Assembly (NCBI RefSeq): GCF_002216005.1
Contig: NZ_NIQC01000001.1
Location: 1 to 64,000 of the forward strand
Reading direction: 5' to 3'
From: Natranaerobius trueperi
GTDB lineage: Bacteria; Bacillota; Natranaerobiia; Natranaerobiales; Natranaerobiaceae
Length of the DNA: 64,000 nt
Position numbers and translations under genes: made by a program. The notes under the pieces are model-generated. The model saw only the letters and a program-made list of their open reading frames with translations. It made no database searches and was not told the origin of the DNA. Shown piece by piece: positions 9,485-18,835 of the stretch (position 1 is its first letter; every line of letters begins with the position of its first letter).

Positions 9485-9862
9485 TTAATATTCTCCTAGC
9501 AGCTTTTTTAGTCTTATCATTAATTCTTCTGGTCTAAAGGGTTTTGTTAAGTAATCATTTGCCCCTGCTTTTAAACCTTCTAGAATATCTTGTTCTTGGC
9601 TTTTTGCCGATAAAATTAATATCGGTGGCTCTTTATGATTCTCCCGTACTTTTTTTAAAACCTGCATTCCACCCAGAACGGGTAGAAATAAATCAAGAAT
9701 GATAGCATCATAACTGATGTCTTTTTCAAAAAACATTTCAAGAGCTTTTTCCCCATCTGTTGCAATATCAACTTTAAAATTTGCTTTTTCTAATTTAAAA
9801 GAAATTAATTTATACATTGACGATTCATCTTCAACTAATAATATATGTCTTGTACTTTCCAT
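9485..9862 (-). CDS. Single-domain response regulator
   Basis: A 125-residue CheY-like receiver: acidic pair in LLVEDES, phospho-Asp in AIILDLFLPVLGG, switch Ser in ILILSAKS and Lys in YLTKPFRPEEL. No output domain is present. The longest frame begins at 9892, but ATG at 9862 has AGGAGAGGAG 8 bases upstream, while the ATG two codons before it sits too close to that site. It lies between the hybrid kinase and the HEAT protein and may be a second phosphate acceptor or a protein-binding switch for the HEAT scaffold. Confidence 0.88.
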   Translation of the reverse strand: MESTRHILLVEDESSMYKLISFKLEKANFKVDIATDGEKALEMFFEKDISYDAIILDLFLPVLGGMQVLKKVRENHKEPPILILSAKSQEQDILEGLKAGANDYLTKPFRPEELMIRLKKLLGEY

Positions 9863-9893
9863 ATACATAACTCCTCTCCTATGAAATGACACT

Positions 9894-12800
9894 TTATTTT
9901 AAACCTATATGTTCTTCTATGACAGACAATAAGTTTTTCTTTTTGATGGGTTTAGAGAGGTGTGCATCACATCCAACCGCTAACGCATCTTGAACATCAC
10001 TTGATAAGGCATACGCAGTAAGAGCTATAATAGGAGTTCTTGTAGATCTTTTTTCATTTTCAAACTCCCTAATTTCTTTGGTAGCAGTGTAGCCATCTTT
10101 TACTGGCATCTGAATATCCATTAACACTAAATCATAATTACCATCTTTAAACTTATCGATAGCTTCTCCACCATTTTCTGCGGTGATTATCTCGTATTCT
10201 GTAGATTTTAAGAAAGCTTTCACGAGCATTTGATTATCCTTAGAGTCTTCTACTAGAAGAATTTTTCCTGTATGTTTTTTAGATATTTTCCCTTCAGGTA
10301 TTCTATGATCGATTTCGCTATAGGGTAATTTTTGGGTAGTTATCTTAGATAAAACCTTATTTATCGAAGCAAATAACTGTTTTCTTCTAATTGGTTTTAA
10401 TATAAATTCATCATAATGAACTTTGTCTTCGTATTTTTTATCACTTGGTTTAAATTCCGAAGAAATTAGTATAATACCGAGATCTTTATAATTTAAAGTC
10501 TCTCTAATATACTCTGAAACCTCTAACCCATCCATCTCAGGCATCATATAGTCTAACAATATAAGATGATAGTTAGAAGCTTCTTTTTCAACCTCTTTTA
10601 AGGCCTCTTTTCCACTTTCAACACAAGTAACATTTGCACCTTTAAGAGCAAGAGTTTCTTTTAAAATTAATAGATTTGACTTATTGTCATCAACTGCTAA
10701 TATATTTTTATACCTTAAGTCTAGGATGATTTCTTCAAAGTCATTTGTAACTTCTTGATTTATTGGTAGATCTAAAGTGACGGTAAAATAAAAATGACTT
10801 CCTTTACCCACTTCACTTTCTAACCATATTTTTCCACTCATCAGGTCAACAATTTTTTTTGAAATATTAAGTCCAAGACCTGTGCCACCATATCGCCTTG
10901 TACTAGAAGCATCTGCTTGAGTAAAACTATCAAAAATTTTATCTTGGTTATCTTTAGAAATCCCAATTCCAGTATCTTTTATAGCAAACTGCAATTCAAT
11001 TTGTTGTTCTTTAATATCTTTATTATTTTTAACATCAATTTCTAATAAAACTTCCCCTTCTTCAGTAAATTTAATAGCATTTCCTAAAAGATTTATAAGG
11101 ACTTGTCTAAGCCTAGAAGCATCCCCAATAAGATAATTAGGGACTTCGGGTTTAATTCTAACAAGCATTTCTAATCCTTTATCCTGTGCTCTAAAAGCCA
11201 TTAATTCTACAGTTTTATCTACTAAATCAACTAAATCAAAGTTTTCGTATTCAAGTTCTATTTGCCCTGCTTCAATTTTAGATAGATCTAAAATGTCATT
11301 AATTAAGGTTAACAAACTTTCACCAGCATTTTTAAAGATATCTATGTATTGTTTTTGTTCATCATCTAGCTTTGTTTCTGTTAACAGCTCAGCCATACCA
11401 ATGATTGAATTCATAGGTGTTCTGATCTCGTGACTCATATTAGCTAAAAATTCCGATTTAGCCTTAGATGCTTGAATTGCTTCATTTTTCGCTTGTTCTA
11501 GCTCTAAATTCTTAATATGTATTTCATTCGTATAAGCTTGAAGTTTTTCATCTGCTTTTTTCTTTTCAGTGATATCCCTAGCAATACCCAAAATACAATC
11601 GTGTCCTCTATATTTAATTGGAACTTTTTGAGTTTGTAACCATCTAACATTCCCGTCTTTGTCTGTCAAAGTTTCTTCAATATCTAGTTTTTCTTCTCCA
11701 TTCAAAACTTGTAAATCGCCTTCAATAAATTTTTCACTTTCGTCATCTGTCGGGCTTAGCTCGAAATCTGATTTACCCACAATTTCATCAGAGTTAAATC
11801 CAAACAGATTTTCTAAAGTATCATTTGTTAACTGGTATCGACTATATTTGTCTTTTATAAAAATCACATCAGGAGCAGTGTTAATCACTTTCTCAAATGA
11901 TTCCTTTTGTTCCTTTAGCTCCTGTTCAGCTTGTTTATTTTCCGTAATATCCATAAATTGTGCAAAAATGTAAACAGACTCACCCAATTCAAGTCTCTTA
12001 GCAATTACAAAGACATCTATTATTTTACCATTCTTTGTTTTGTGTTTGGTTTCGAATTCTTCCCTTGAACCTTGTAGCATTCTATTAATCCTAGATACAG
12101 TTTGTTCAGTTGTTTCAATTACATCATAATCATTAATCTGTAAATTTTCAAACTCTTCTCTTGTGTACTCTAACATATTACAAACTGTATCATTAAATTC
12201 TTCAGGTTCAAATGTTTCCGTGTTTATCAACACAATACCGTGAGGTGCATCATTAAATAATGTTTTGTAACGTTTTTCTGCTTCTTCTAGTTTTTGTGTT
12301 GCTCTCACCTGTTTTGTAACATCATAATTTGTTCCTATCATTTTTTCTGGATTTCCATCTGGGTCATGTATTACTTCAGCAAAAGCCTTGAGGTATTTGA
12401 TAGTTCCATCGCTCCAAACTACTCGAAACTGAGTATCAAATTTTTGTTCATCGTTTTTAGCTTTCATTAGTAAATCTATATTTTTTTCTTTATCTTCCGG
12501 ATGTAAGCTATCAATCCATTTCGTCAGTCTATCCTTTGTTACTTCTGGAGTGGTTCCATATAAGTAGTACATATTTTTATCCCAAATAAGCTCATTAGTT
12601 TTAATATTCCATTCCCACACCCCAATATTAGCAGCATTTACAGCTATATCGTATCGGTCTTTTGCTTCCTTTAATTCATTTTCAATTGATTTTTTTTCGG
12701 TTATATCAGTACTAGAACCTACTATAGCAGTCACTTTTCCATCTTTGATTACTGGTGTCAATTTGGTCAGCCAATACTTTTCGCCTAAAGGGAAAACAAG

Positions 12801-13073
12801 CTTTTCTTCATAGGAAATAGTTTCTTCTTTTTCAATACAAATCCTATAATTAGCTTCTACGACTTGTCCTAATTCAGCACCCAATACTTCCACTGGTGTT
12901 TTCCCTTTGACATGTTCTGTTTTTAACCCAGTAAGCTTTTCATGAGTACTATTTAACTTTCTAAAATAAAAATTGTTATTTAAGACATCAATTAAAAATA
13001 GAGCTTCTTGGGTATTATTAAAAATAATTTCATACTCTTCTAACAAATCATCAGATAAGTCAATTTTTCTCAC
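9894..13073 (-). CDS. Multi-PAS hybrid histidine kinase with two receivers
   Basis: About 1059 residues without obvious membrane helices. Four or five PAS/PAC units (each ending in a DITE- or DVTK-type motif) are followed by HisKA (NMSHEIRTPMNS, phospho-His near 545), HATPase (GIGISKDNQ, RRYGGTGLGL) and two receivers (ILAVDDNK...LLDYMMPEMDG and ILLVEDSKDNQ...LMDIQMPVKDG). The start is placed at GTG 13073, with AGGGGG six bases upstream; the longer frame reaches 13154 but lacks a ribosome site. It heads the operon. The stacked PAS domains suggest sensing of a cytoplasmic redox or small-molecule cue, and output presumably goes through the HPt protein at 5580-5879. Confidence 0.92.
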   Translation of the reverse strand: MRKIDLSDDLLEEYEIIFNNTQEALFLIDVLNNNFYFRKLNSTHEKLTGLKTEHVKGKTPVEVLGAELGQVVEANYRICIEKEETISYEEKLVFPLGEKYWLTKLTPVIKDGKVTAIVGSSTDITEKKSIENELKEAKDRYDIAVNAANIGVWEWNIKTNELIWDKNMYYLYGTTPEVTKDRLTKWIDSLHPEDKEKNIDLLMKAKNDEQKFDTQFRVVWSDGTIKYLKAFAEVIHDPDGNPEKMIGTNYDVTKQVRATQKLEEAEKRYKTLFNDAPHGIVLINTETFEPEEFNDTVCNMLEYTREEFENLQINDYDVIETTEQTVSRINRMLQGSREEFETKHKTKNGKIIDVFVIAKRLELGESVYIFAQFMDITENKQAEQELKEQKESFEKVINTAPDVIFIKDKYSRYQLTNDTLENLFGFNSDEIVGKSDFELSPTDDESEKFIEGDLQVLNGEEKLDIEETLTDKDGNVRWLQTQKVPIKYRGHDCILGIARDITEKKKADEKLQAYTNEIHIKNLELEQAKNEAIQASKAKSEFLANMSHEIRTPMNSIIGMAELLTETKLDDEQKQYIDIFKNAGESLLTLINDILDLSKIEAGQIELEYENFDLVDLVDKTVELMAFRAQDKGLEMLVRIKPEVPNYLIGDASRLRQVLINLLGNAIKFTEEGEVLLEIDVKNNKDIKEQQIELQFAIKDTGIGISKDNQDKIFDSFTQADASSTRRYGGTGLGLNISKKIVDLMSGKIWLESEVGKGSHFYFTVTLDLPINQEVTNDFEEIILDLRYKNILAVDDNKSNLLILKETLALKGANVTCVESGKEALKEVEKEASNYHLILLDYMMPEMDGLEVSEYIRETLNYKDLGIILISSEFKPSDKKYEDKVHYDEFILKPIRRKQLFASINKVLSKITTQKLPYSEIDHRIPEGKISKKHTGKILLVEDSKDNQMLVKAFLKSTEYEIITAENGGEAIDKFKDGNYDLVLMDIQMPVKDGYTATKEIREFENEKRSTRTPIIALTAYALSSDVQDALAVGCDAHLSKPIKKKNLLSVIEEHIGLK

Positions 13074-13361
13074 AATTAACCCCCTATCAATAAAAAATAA
13101 TTCTTCACACAAATCACCAAACCTTACTAAAAGTACTCTTTTCCTACACCACAAGAAATTTACTAGGTGGGATACGAACTAATGGGGAGATTTCTAAACT
13201 ATAATTTCTAATAAGAAAATTATCCCTTTCCTCTCTGAATATACCCTTATTTTTTAAATTTTCTGTTTTTTATCTTTGTTTTGCTTCTGAGCTTGAGAGG
13301 GGTATGTTAGCTATAGCAGTCCTTAAATTCTCAACTAAGGAGATAATTAAACTCTTATTAA

Positions 13362-13406
13362 CCGGGGAATTCAAGGTAGATAATCTGTCTACCTTGAATT
13401 CCCCGG
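13362..13406. repeat. Perfect 19-bp hairpin repeat
   Basis: Arms of 19 bases (13362-13380 and 13388-13406) beginning CCGGGGAATTC and ending GAATTCCCCGG, with a 7-base loop. No poly-T follows in either direction, so it is not a standard intrinsic terminator. A degenerate copy with the same 3' tail (AGTTCACAGATTTTA) lies at 1900-1982. It follows yjfB and may be a small palindromic repeat element or an atypical 3'-end hairpin. Confidence 0.8.
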
Positions 13407-13420
13407 AAAGTTCACAGATT

Positions 13421-13627
13421 TTAGAGCATTATATCTAAATTATTACCTAAATGAGTTTGGATAGAGTTTTCTAACTCAGATCTATCTAGAGTTGATTTTT
13501 CTAGAAGATCCATGAACTGGTCTTTAGAACTTTCTAAATTGTCTAAAGACATTTTAGCAACAGAAGTATTTACTTGGTTAAACAATTCTGTTTGACTAAG
13601 AGAAAAAGCTAATGCTGGTATATCCAT
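13421..13627 (-). CDS. yjfB: YjfB family putative motility protein
   Basis: A 68-residue protein with the two family hallmarks: MDIPALAFSLSQTELFNQVNTSVAKMSLD at the N-terminus and HLGNNLDIML at the C-terminus. YjfB proteins are small and widespread in motile Firmicutes, and their function is not established. AAAAAGGTGA lies a few bases upstream of the ATG. It follows the ABC transporter genes by 61 bases on the same strand, so it may be cotranscribed with them. Confidence 0.85.
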   Translation of the reverse strand: MDIPALAFSLSQTELFNQVNTSVAKMSLDNLESSKDQFMDLLEKSTLDRSELENSIQTHLGNNLDIML

Positions 13628-13688
13628 TTTAAATCACCTTTTTCTATTAATTTTACAATATTATATAATAAATTCTAGATATTAGCAA

Positions 13689-14417
13689 TTAATCTATCTC
13701 TTTTATAAACATGTCATCCTTTTTAGTAAGAAGGTTTTTGTAATAATTCATACTCTCACTCTCTATAATTCTTTTATTATGCGCTAAATCAATTTTAAAT
13801 TGATTTATTATATTAAGGGACGGCCCTGTAAAGGTATACACATAATCAGCCATATACAGTGTTTCCTCAATATCATGGGTTACAAATACTAAAGTTTGAT
13901 TTTTCCTTTGCCAGTAGTTTATTATATAATCCATTAAATCTCTTTTTAAATCAAAATCTAACCCTTTAAATGGTTCATCCATTAAAATTATATCACCTTG
14001 ATATGAAAAAGCTCTAGCAATAGCGACTCTTTGTTTCATACCTCCACTAAGCTGATCTGGATAATGATCTTTAAAGTCTAAAAGATTAACTAAATTTAAA
14101 TATTTCTCTACCAAATTTTGTGCTTTTTCTTTGGTGTAGTCTGACTTTAAAACAAACATTATATTTTCTTTAACAGTAGACCAAGGTAGTAATCTATCTT
14201 CTTGAAAGATATAAGAAATCTTTCCTTTCTCACATCCTTCTACCTGACCAGAATCAGCATCTAATAAACCAGCTAATATATTTAATAGTGTTGTTTTACC
14301 ACAACCGGAAGGCCCAAATAAACAGTGTATATTACCATATGAAAGCTCTAAATTAAGATTATCTATCACCTTTAGATCACTAAAACTTTTATTTAACCTA
14401 CTAATTTTTACTGCCAT
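13689..14417 (-). CDS. ABC transporter ATPase, SsuB/TauB type
   Basis: About 242 residues with Walker A GPSGCGKTT, signature LSGGMKQRVAIARA, Walker B IILMDEP and switch His in VTHDIEE. ATG at 14417 is preferred over GTG 14426 because AGGAT lies 9 bases upstream of it. The sequence most resembles ATPases of nitrate/sulfonate/taurine importers. It would energise the permease encoded just upstream (12-base gap). The substrate cannot be read from the sequence. Confidence 0.9.
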   Translation of the reverse strand: MAVKISRLNKSFSDLKVIDNLNLELSYGNIHCLFGPSGCGKTTLLNILAGLLDADSGQVEGCEKGKISYIFQEDRLLPWSTVKENIMFVLKSDYTKEKAQNLVEKYLNLVNLLDFKDHYPDQLSGGMKQRVAIARAFSYQGDIILMDEPFKGLDFDLKRDLMDYIINYWQRKNQTLVFVTHDIEETLYMADYVYTFTGPSLNIINQFKIDLAHNKRIIESESMNYYKNLLTKKDDMFIKEID

Positions 14418-14429
14418 AAAGCCCACATC

Positions 14430-15221
14430 CTATTTATTGTTTGATACTGATACTTTTTTAACTAACCATGTGAATAAACCTTCAAAGGAAATAGTTAGTA
14501 AAATCACTACTAGAGTCCAAGAAAACATATCAATTGAGTCTAAATAAACCTTAGCACTATATAGATGAGAGCCTATCCCTTCTCTCGGATTACTTAATAC
14601 TTCAGCTGCCACACTTACTTTAAAACCTAAACCTAAGGCTGTAATTGTAGCAGCTGTAAAATATGGGGTTATCGATGGGATATATATTTTTTTGATAATA
14701 TCCCATTTATTAACCCTATATACAGTAGCCATTTCAAGTAACTTTCTATCAACACTGTGAATTCCCTCTAAAATATTAGTCCAAAAAATCGGAAAACACA
14801 TAAGAAAACATATAAATATAGGTACATTAGAAGAAGTAAACCAGATCAAAGCTATGATAATAAAAGAAATAACCGGTGTAGATCTTATAGCTGAAACTAG
14901 TGGTTGTAATAGATCATAAAAATACCGATTAGTACTAGCAAGTGCACCAAAAACTACACCACAACCAATAGATAACAATAACCCAAGCATAACTCTATAG
15001 ATAGAATATATAACTGACACCCAAAAAGAAGAAGTAAATAACAACTTAAAGAACTGGCCTGTTACATCAATAGGTGATGGTAGATAGATATCCTGTTGGA
15101 TAATTAGATATACTATCTGCCATACAACTAGCCAAAAACCAATTATTAAAGTTTTATATATTCCTTTTTTTGATGTCAATTTAGAAATTGGTTTATTATC
15201 TTTGGTAATAGAAGTTTTCAT
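14430..15221 (-). CDS. ABC transporter permease, SsuC/TauC type
   Basis: About 263 residues with six predicted membrane helices and the inner-membrane component signature around LEMATVYRVNKWDIIKKIYIPSITPYF, the EAA loop contacting the ATPase. The start is set at ATG 15221 with GGAGG 11 bases upstream, because the longer frame runs back through the substrate-binding protein gene without a ribosome site. Even so the two genes overlap by 26 bases, indicating translational coupling. Confidence 0.88.
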   Translation of the reverse strand: MKTSITKDNKPISKLTSKKGIYKTLIIGFWLVVWQIVYLIIQQDIYLPSPIDVTGQFFKLLFTSSFWVSVIYSIYRVMLGLLLSIGCGVVFGALASTNRYFYDLLQPLVSAIRSTPVISFIIIALIWFTSSNVPIFICFLMCFPIFWTNILEGIHSVDRKLLEMATVYRVNKWDIIKKIYIPSITPYFTAATITALGLGFKVSVAAEVLSNPREGIGSHLYSAKVYLDSIDMFSWTLVVILLTISFEGLFTWLVKKVSVSNNK

Positions 15222-16188
15222 CTGGTAACTTGCCTCCGACTGAATCAGGTTCAAAGTCATATAACACTTGATAAAAATCCTGTAAGAAAGTTTTGGATTC
15301 TTGTCCATCTCTAAAAACTATATTTGAATATGGAATAGCTTCTTTTGCAACATTTTTATTAGGTAATATCTCGAACTTTTCCATAAGCTCTGCTGCTTCA
15401 CTGTAATTTTCATTTACAAAATTTATGGACTCTTCATACTCATCTAAAAAGATATCCATAACCTCAGGATTTTCTTTAGCAAAATCTTTTTGTACGATAA
15501 GACTTCCCATAGCCAACTCACTATCATCAGCTACATTATCCCATTCTTCAGTAATATCTAAAGCAATTTGTAAGTCATCATTTCTCATTTGTGCTGTAGT
15601 CACATGGGGTTGTGGAAGTAAAGCAAGATCTACATCTCCACCTGCTGTAGCAGCTGCAAGATCTGAATGTTGTAGTTGAAAATCTAATTCAACATCTTCA
15701 TATGGTGTTAGCCCATGTTCTTCTAACAGATATCTAAGAGCAAAATCAGGGGTAGCACCTTGTCCACTTACATTTATTACCTCACCCTCTAAATCTTCTA
15801 TAGAAGTAATACTATCTCCACTTTCTAATACATATAAAACACCTAGGGTATTAACTGCTGCTAACTGTATATCACCTTCAGTTCTATTATATAATACTGA
15901 AGCTAAATTTGTAGGTACTGCAGCGATATCTACCTCACCATTAATTATTCTACCTACTAAATCATCAGGACTTCCCATTATACTAAAGTCATAATTAAGT
16001 TCTGAGTCACCTAGTTCATTTTGTTCTATAAGCTGAACCGCTCCCATACCAGTAGGACCACCTAACACAGCCATATCAACTGTTACATCATCTGTGTCTA
16101 CTGAATCAGTGTCATCACCACAACCTATAACTGAAAATAATAAAACTAGTACTAACATAAAGAGTCCAAATATCCTGATCCCTTTCAT
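15196..16188 (-). CDS. ABC substrate-binding lipoprotein, SsuA/NMT1-like
   Basis: A 330-residue secreted lipoprotein with a signal peptide ending in the lipobox SVIGC (Cys23). The type-2 periplasmic-binding fold is recognisable (AVLGGPTGMGAVQLIEQ, DIAAVPTNLASVL, GQGATPDFALRYLLEEHGL), as in NitT/TauT-type binding proteins. It would deliver a small anion or organic ligand to the permease; candidates include sulfonates or a vitamin precursor, but nothing visible decides. First gene of the transporter operon, driven by the promoter at 16258-16287. A decayed copy of its 5' half lies at 2000-2262. Confidence 0.85.
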   Translation of the reverse strand: MKGIRIFGLFMLVLVLLFSVIGCGDDTDSVDTDDVTVDMAVLGGPTGMGAVQLIEQNELGDSELNYDFSIMGSPDDLVGRIINGEVDIAAVPTNLASVLYNRTEGDIQLAAVNTLGVLYVLESGDSITSIEDLEGEVINVSGQGATPDFALRYLLEEHGLTPYEDVELDFQLQHSDLAAATAGGDVDLALLPQPHVTTAQMRNDDLQIALDITEEWDNVADDSELAMGSLIVQKDFAKENPEVMDIFLDEYEESINFVNENYSEAAELMEKFEILPNKNVAKEAIPYSNIVFRDGQESKTFLQDFYQVLYDFEPDSVGGKLPDENFYYQR

Positions 16189-16257
16189 AACACTGCCATC
16201 TCCTTTCGGATTTAAATTTCACATTTCTTGAACTTGTTTTCACAATCCTACAAATCC

Positions 16258-16287
16258 ATGTTATTCTTTTTTTGTGTTATCTGTCAA
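16258..16287 (-). promoter_or_regulatory. Sigma-A promoter of the ABC transporter operon
   Basis: TTGACA (16287-16282), 18-base spacer, TAACAT (16263-16258) on the minus strand, about 70 bases upstream of the lipoprotein start. Its conservation in the relic at 2322-2351 supports it. Confidence 0.7.
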
Positions 16288-16337
16288 CTATTTACGACAA
16301 ATTTCGAAACATTGCTAATTTAAAGAGTAACAAAAGT

Positions 16338-16379
16338 AAAAAAGAAGAGAAGCAGTTTTATTAGCTTCCCTTCTTTTTT
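16338..16379 (-). terminator. Terminator of the chemoreceptor gene
   Basis: An imperfect hairpin (AAAAGAAGGGAAGC against GCTTCTCTTCTTTT on the minus strand) ends in a T-run, directly after the stop codon at 16381. Confidence 0.75.
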
Positions 16380-16380
16380 G

Positions 16381-18375
16381 CTATTTCACTTTAAACTTTT
16401 GTATCAGGGTATTAAGATTTTCAGCCATTTCCGCTTGATTTTGAGCTACTTCTGCTACTTCTTGGACTGAGTTAGTCACTTCAGTAATATTATTTGAAAT
16501 ATCAGAAACACCCGCTGAACCTTGTTGTGATTGTGATGCTAGTTGTTCTAGAGCTTTATTAATTTGATCTATGGATTCACTAATTTCTGCATTGCTTTCT
16601 ACAAAGTCTTCTGTTAGGTTTTTTATCATTTCAGCATCACTTAAATATTTGTCTCCCGTTTCAACTATTTTTTCATAATCATCTTTTACTCTTTCGTCTA
16701 TAAACTCAAGTACACCATTTGATGTTTCAGAAATATTACTGAAAGCATTTTGAACTTTTTGGATTGTATCCTGTATTTTATCTACAGTTTGATTAGATTG
16801 TTCAGCTAGTTTTCTTATTTCATTTGCAACAACAGAAAAACCTTGACCATGCTCACCTGCTCGAGCAGCTTCAATTGAAGCATTTAACGCAAGTAAATTA
16901 GTTTGTGCTGCTATATCAGAAATGTCTTCAGTCATCTCAACAATCTCTTCTACAACCTTACCTTCCTCTATAGCTTGTTTAATTTCTTCTTGTTTTTCAC
17001 TGTAAATTGATTCTGCCTCTTCTTTAGATTGAACAGAGTTTGTTTTCATTTCATTAGCCCGCTGTCGAATTTCCTTTGCAGATTCATTGCCCTCTTTCGC
17101 TTTTTCATTAAGCTTTTTTATGGCATCTTGAATCTGCTCACCAGAAGCACTAACTTCTTCAACAGAAGATGTTGATTCTTCAAGTCCTGAAGCAACTTGT
17201 TCTGTATTAGCACTAATACTTTGATTTTTAGATGATATTTCTTCTACATTTGCTGAAAGTTCTTCACTACCTGAATGTAGGTCTTCAGCGTTTTTAGATA
17301 CTTCTTTCATCATTTCTCGTAAGTTTTCACCCATTTCATCAAAAGCTTTAGCCAGTTTTCCTGTTTCATCTTTTTTGTTGAGTAATTTTTGAGGTATACT
17401 CTCGCTTAAATCCCCTGTTGCCATTGTTTGGGCAAAATTCGTTGCTGTTGTTATTGGTTTGGATATAACTTGTCCAATATATAATCCAACTACTAAACCA
17501 ATTAATACTATAATAATAGAAGCTATTATTATTCCAGTTTGCATGGCATTTAAACCACCAAGCACATCCTCTTCTATTGCACCAATCCCTACGGTCCAAC
17601 CAGTTAAATACATAGGTTCAACACCTATATATCTAGTTATACCTTCATGTTCATAGTCTATAACTCCACTTCTACCCATACCTAACTCTTGAAAGGCATT
17701 ACTTACACCATCTAATTCACCATATGATTCATCAAAGATGCTAATTTGATCTAATACAAAGTCTCTATCTGGATGAGAAAAGATTGTCCCATCTTCTCCT
17801 AGTACAAATGCATATCCTTCATCACCATACCCTAAATCATCAGTTATAGCATTTAGAGCATCACCATCTCTTCTAGCAACTATAGCACCAACTATTTCTT
17901 CACCATCATATATCGGGACTGAATATAATAGTTCAGGTTCATTAGATACCCTACTTATCATAACATCTGATATGTGCGATTCACCATTAAGTACCCTCTG
18001 TGCATACTCTCTATCTCCTATATATTCTTCTGCTCCACTTTCCGCAAATCTTATCGTACCATCAGTATCTAATATTCCAATATCTAAAAAATTCATTCTC
18101 TTTACATCATCTTGTAGTGCTTCTTGTTGTAATTCCCAGTCCATTGATTCAACATCTTCACGTCGAGTTATTTCTTCTAAAACTTCTAACCTACTTTCAA
18201 TTGTTGCTTCAACTCTTTCAGCACTTCCTTGAGCAATATATTGAAGTGATTCTTCAGCATCGCTTACCACTGTATTAGTACTAATATAAAGACTAAAACC
18301 CCCTAAAGCAATGCAAGATACCAATAAAAGTACAGAAATTGCTAAGCCTATCTTCTTACCGATTGTTATAGTCAT
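16381..18375 (-). CDS. Methyl-accepting chemotaxis protein, dCache type
   Basis: 664 residues: N-terminal membrane helix, extracellular double-Cache sensor ([39 protein letters not shown]), second membrane helix near 280-300, HAMP, then a long coiled coil with the conserved hairpin tip ([39 protein letters not shown]). It binds CheW/CheA in the chemotaxis array. The ligand is unknown; dCache receptors often bind amino acids or amines. TAAGGAGG precedes the ATG. The long 5' leader contains a c-di-GMP-I riboswitch and a CRP/FNR-like palindrome. Confidence 0.93.
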   Translation of the reverse strand: MTITIGKKIGLAISVLLLVSCIALGGFSLYISTNTVVSDAEESLQYIAQGSAERVEATIESRLEVLEEITRREDVESMDWELQQEALQDDVKRMNFLDIGILDTDGTIRFAESGAEEYIGDREYAQRVLNGESHISDVMISRVSNEPELLYSVPIYDGEEIVGAIVARRDGDALNAITDDLGYGDEGYAFVLGEDGTIFSHPDRDFVLDQISIFDESYGELDGVSNAFQELGMGRSGVIDYEHEGITRYIGVEPMYLTGWTVGIGAIEEDVLGGLNAMQTGIIIASIIIVLIGLVVGLYIGQVISKPITTATNFAQTMATGDLSESIPQKLLNKKDETGKLAKAFDEMGENLREMMKEVSKNAEDLHSGSEELSANVEEISSKNQSISANTEQVASGLEESTSSVEEVSASGEQIQDAIKKLNEKAKEGNESAKEIRQRANEMKTNSVQSKEEAESIYSEKQEEIKQAIEEGKVVEEIVEMTEDISDIAAQTNLLALNASIEAARAGEHGQGFSVVANEIRKLAEQSNQTVDKIQDTIQKVQNAFSNISETSNGVLEFIDERVKDDYEKIVETGDKYLSDAEMIKNLTEDFVESNAEISESIDQINKALEQLASQSQQGSAGVSDISNNITEVTNSVQEVAEVAQNQAEMAENLNTLIQKFKVK

Positions 18376-18464
18376 GTTTGACCTCCTTATCTAATGTTTG
18401 TTTTTCAATTCATATAAGGTACTCTTTAAGTTATATTTATAAATATCCCCTCCAAATGATTTAT

Positions 18465-18490
18465 ATATGTGTGAATTAATTCACACATAT
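18465..18490. promoter_or_regulatory. Perfect palindrome matching the CRP/FNR operator
   Basis: A 26-base perfect palindrome whose core is TGTGA-N6-TCACA, identical to the FNR/CRP-family consensus half-sites. It lies 90 bases upstream of the chemoreceptor start and downstream of the riboswitch, so in a riboswitch-led transcript it would also form an RNA hairpin. It could be an operator for a nearer promoter or a roadblock site. Confidence 0.7.
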
Positions 18491-18494
18491 TAAG

Positions 18495-18514
18495 TTTTGT
18501 TTTCTAAAACAAAA
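18495..18514 (-). other. AT-only hairpin between riboswitch and palindrome
   Basis: On the minus strand TTTTGTTTT and AAAACAAAA are separated by two bases. It follows the riboswitch aptamer and precedes the palindrome, a position suited to an expression platform, but no T-run follows. Confidence 0.35.
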
Positions 18515-18576
18515 TAATAGCTTGAACACGTGTCGTTATCTCTAATTTAAAAAATAGATTTTGTTATAGTATTTGC

Positions 18577-18660
18577 CATATTTAACCCGACTATCTTTAT
18601 AACATATAAAGACTCATGACTTTGCGTTCCTATCGCACGATAGGTTTGCACTTTTTAAGA
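18577..18660 (-). ncRNA. Cyclic di-GMP-I (GEMM) riboswitch
   Basis: The minus strand reads GUGCAAACC, a six-pair stem CCUAUC/GAUAGG, then GGAACGCAAAGUC, a nine-pair stem GUCUUUAUA/UAUAAAGAU, and AGUCGGGUU. The order GCAAACC ... GGnACGCAAAG ... GGGUU is the class I c-di-GMP aptamer consensus, and both P2 and P3 can be drawn. The P2 loop GUGC is not the usual GNRA, which could weaken the tetraloop-receptor contact. It starts about 285 bases upstream of the chemoreceptor and is on the same strand with no gene between, so it most likely makes receptor expression respond to c-di-GMP. Confidence 0.85.
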
Positions 18661-18835
18661 ATTTATCAAATGAAAAAAAACTAAGCACATATAATTTCTG
18701 GTTATATACATAAATTCCTCTAGTGCTAGAGTCACAATTTGTCAATTTATAGAAAGTTTTTTACTATTTTGTTGTAATATTCTATCTATATTTTGCTATC
18801 AAATCATGGAGTATCATTAAATACTATTCTTCACT

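Noticed and set aside
16189-16257. Thiamine or other riboswitch before the ABC transporter
   Set aside because: The untranslated leader of about 65 bases is too short and lacks known aptamer motifs.
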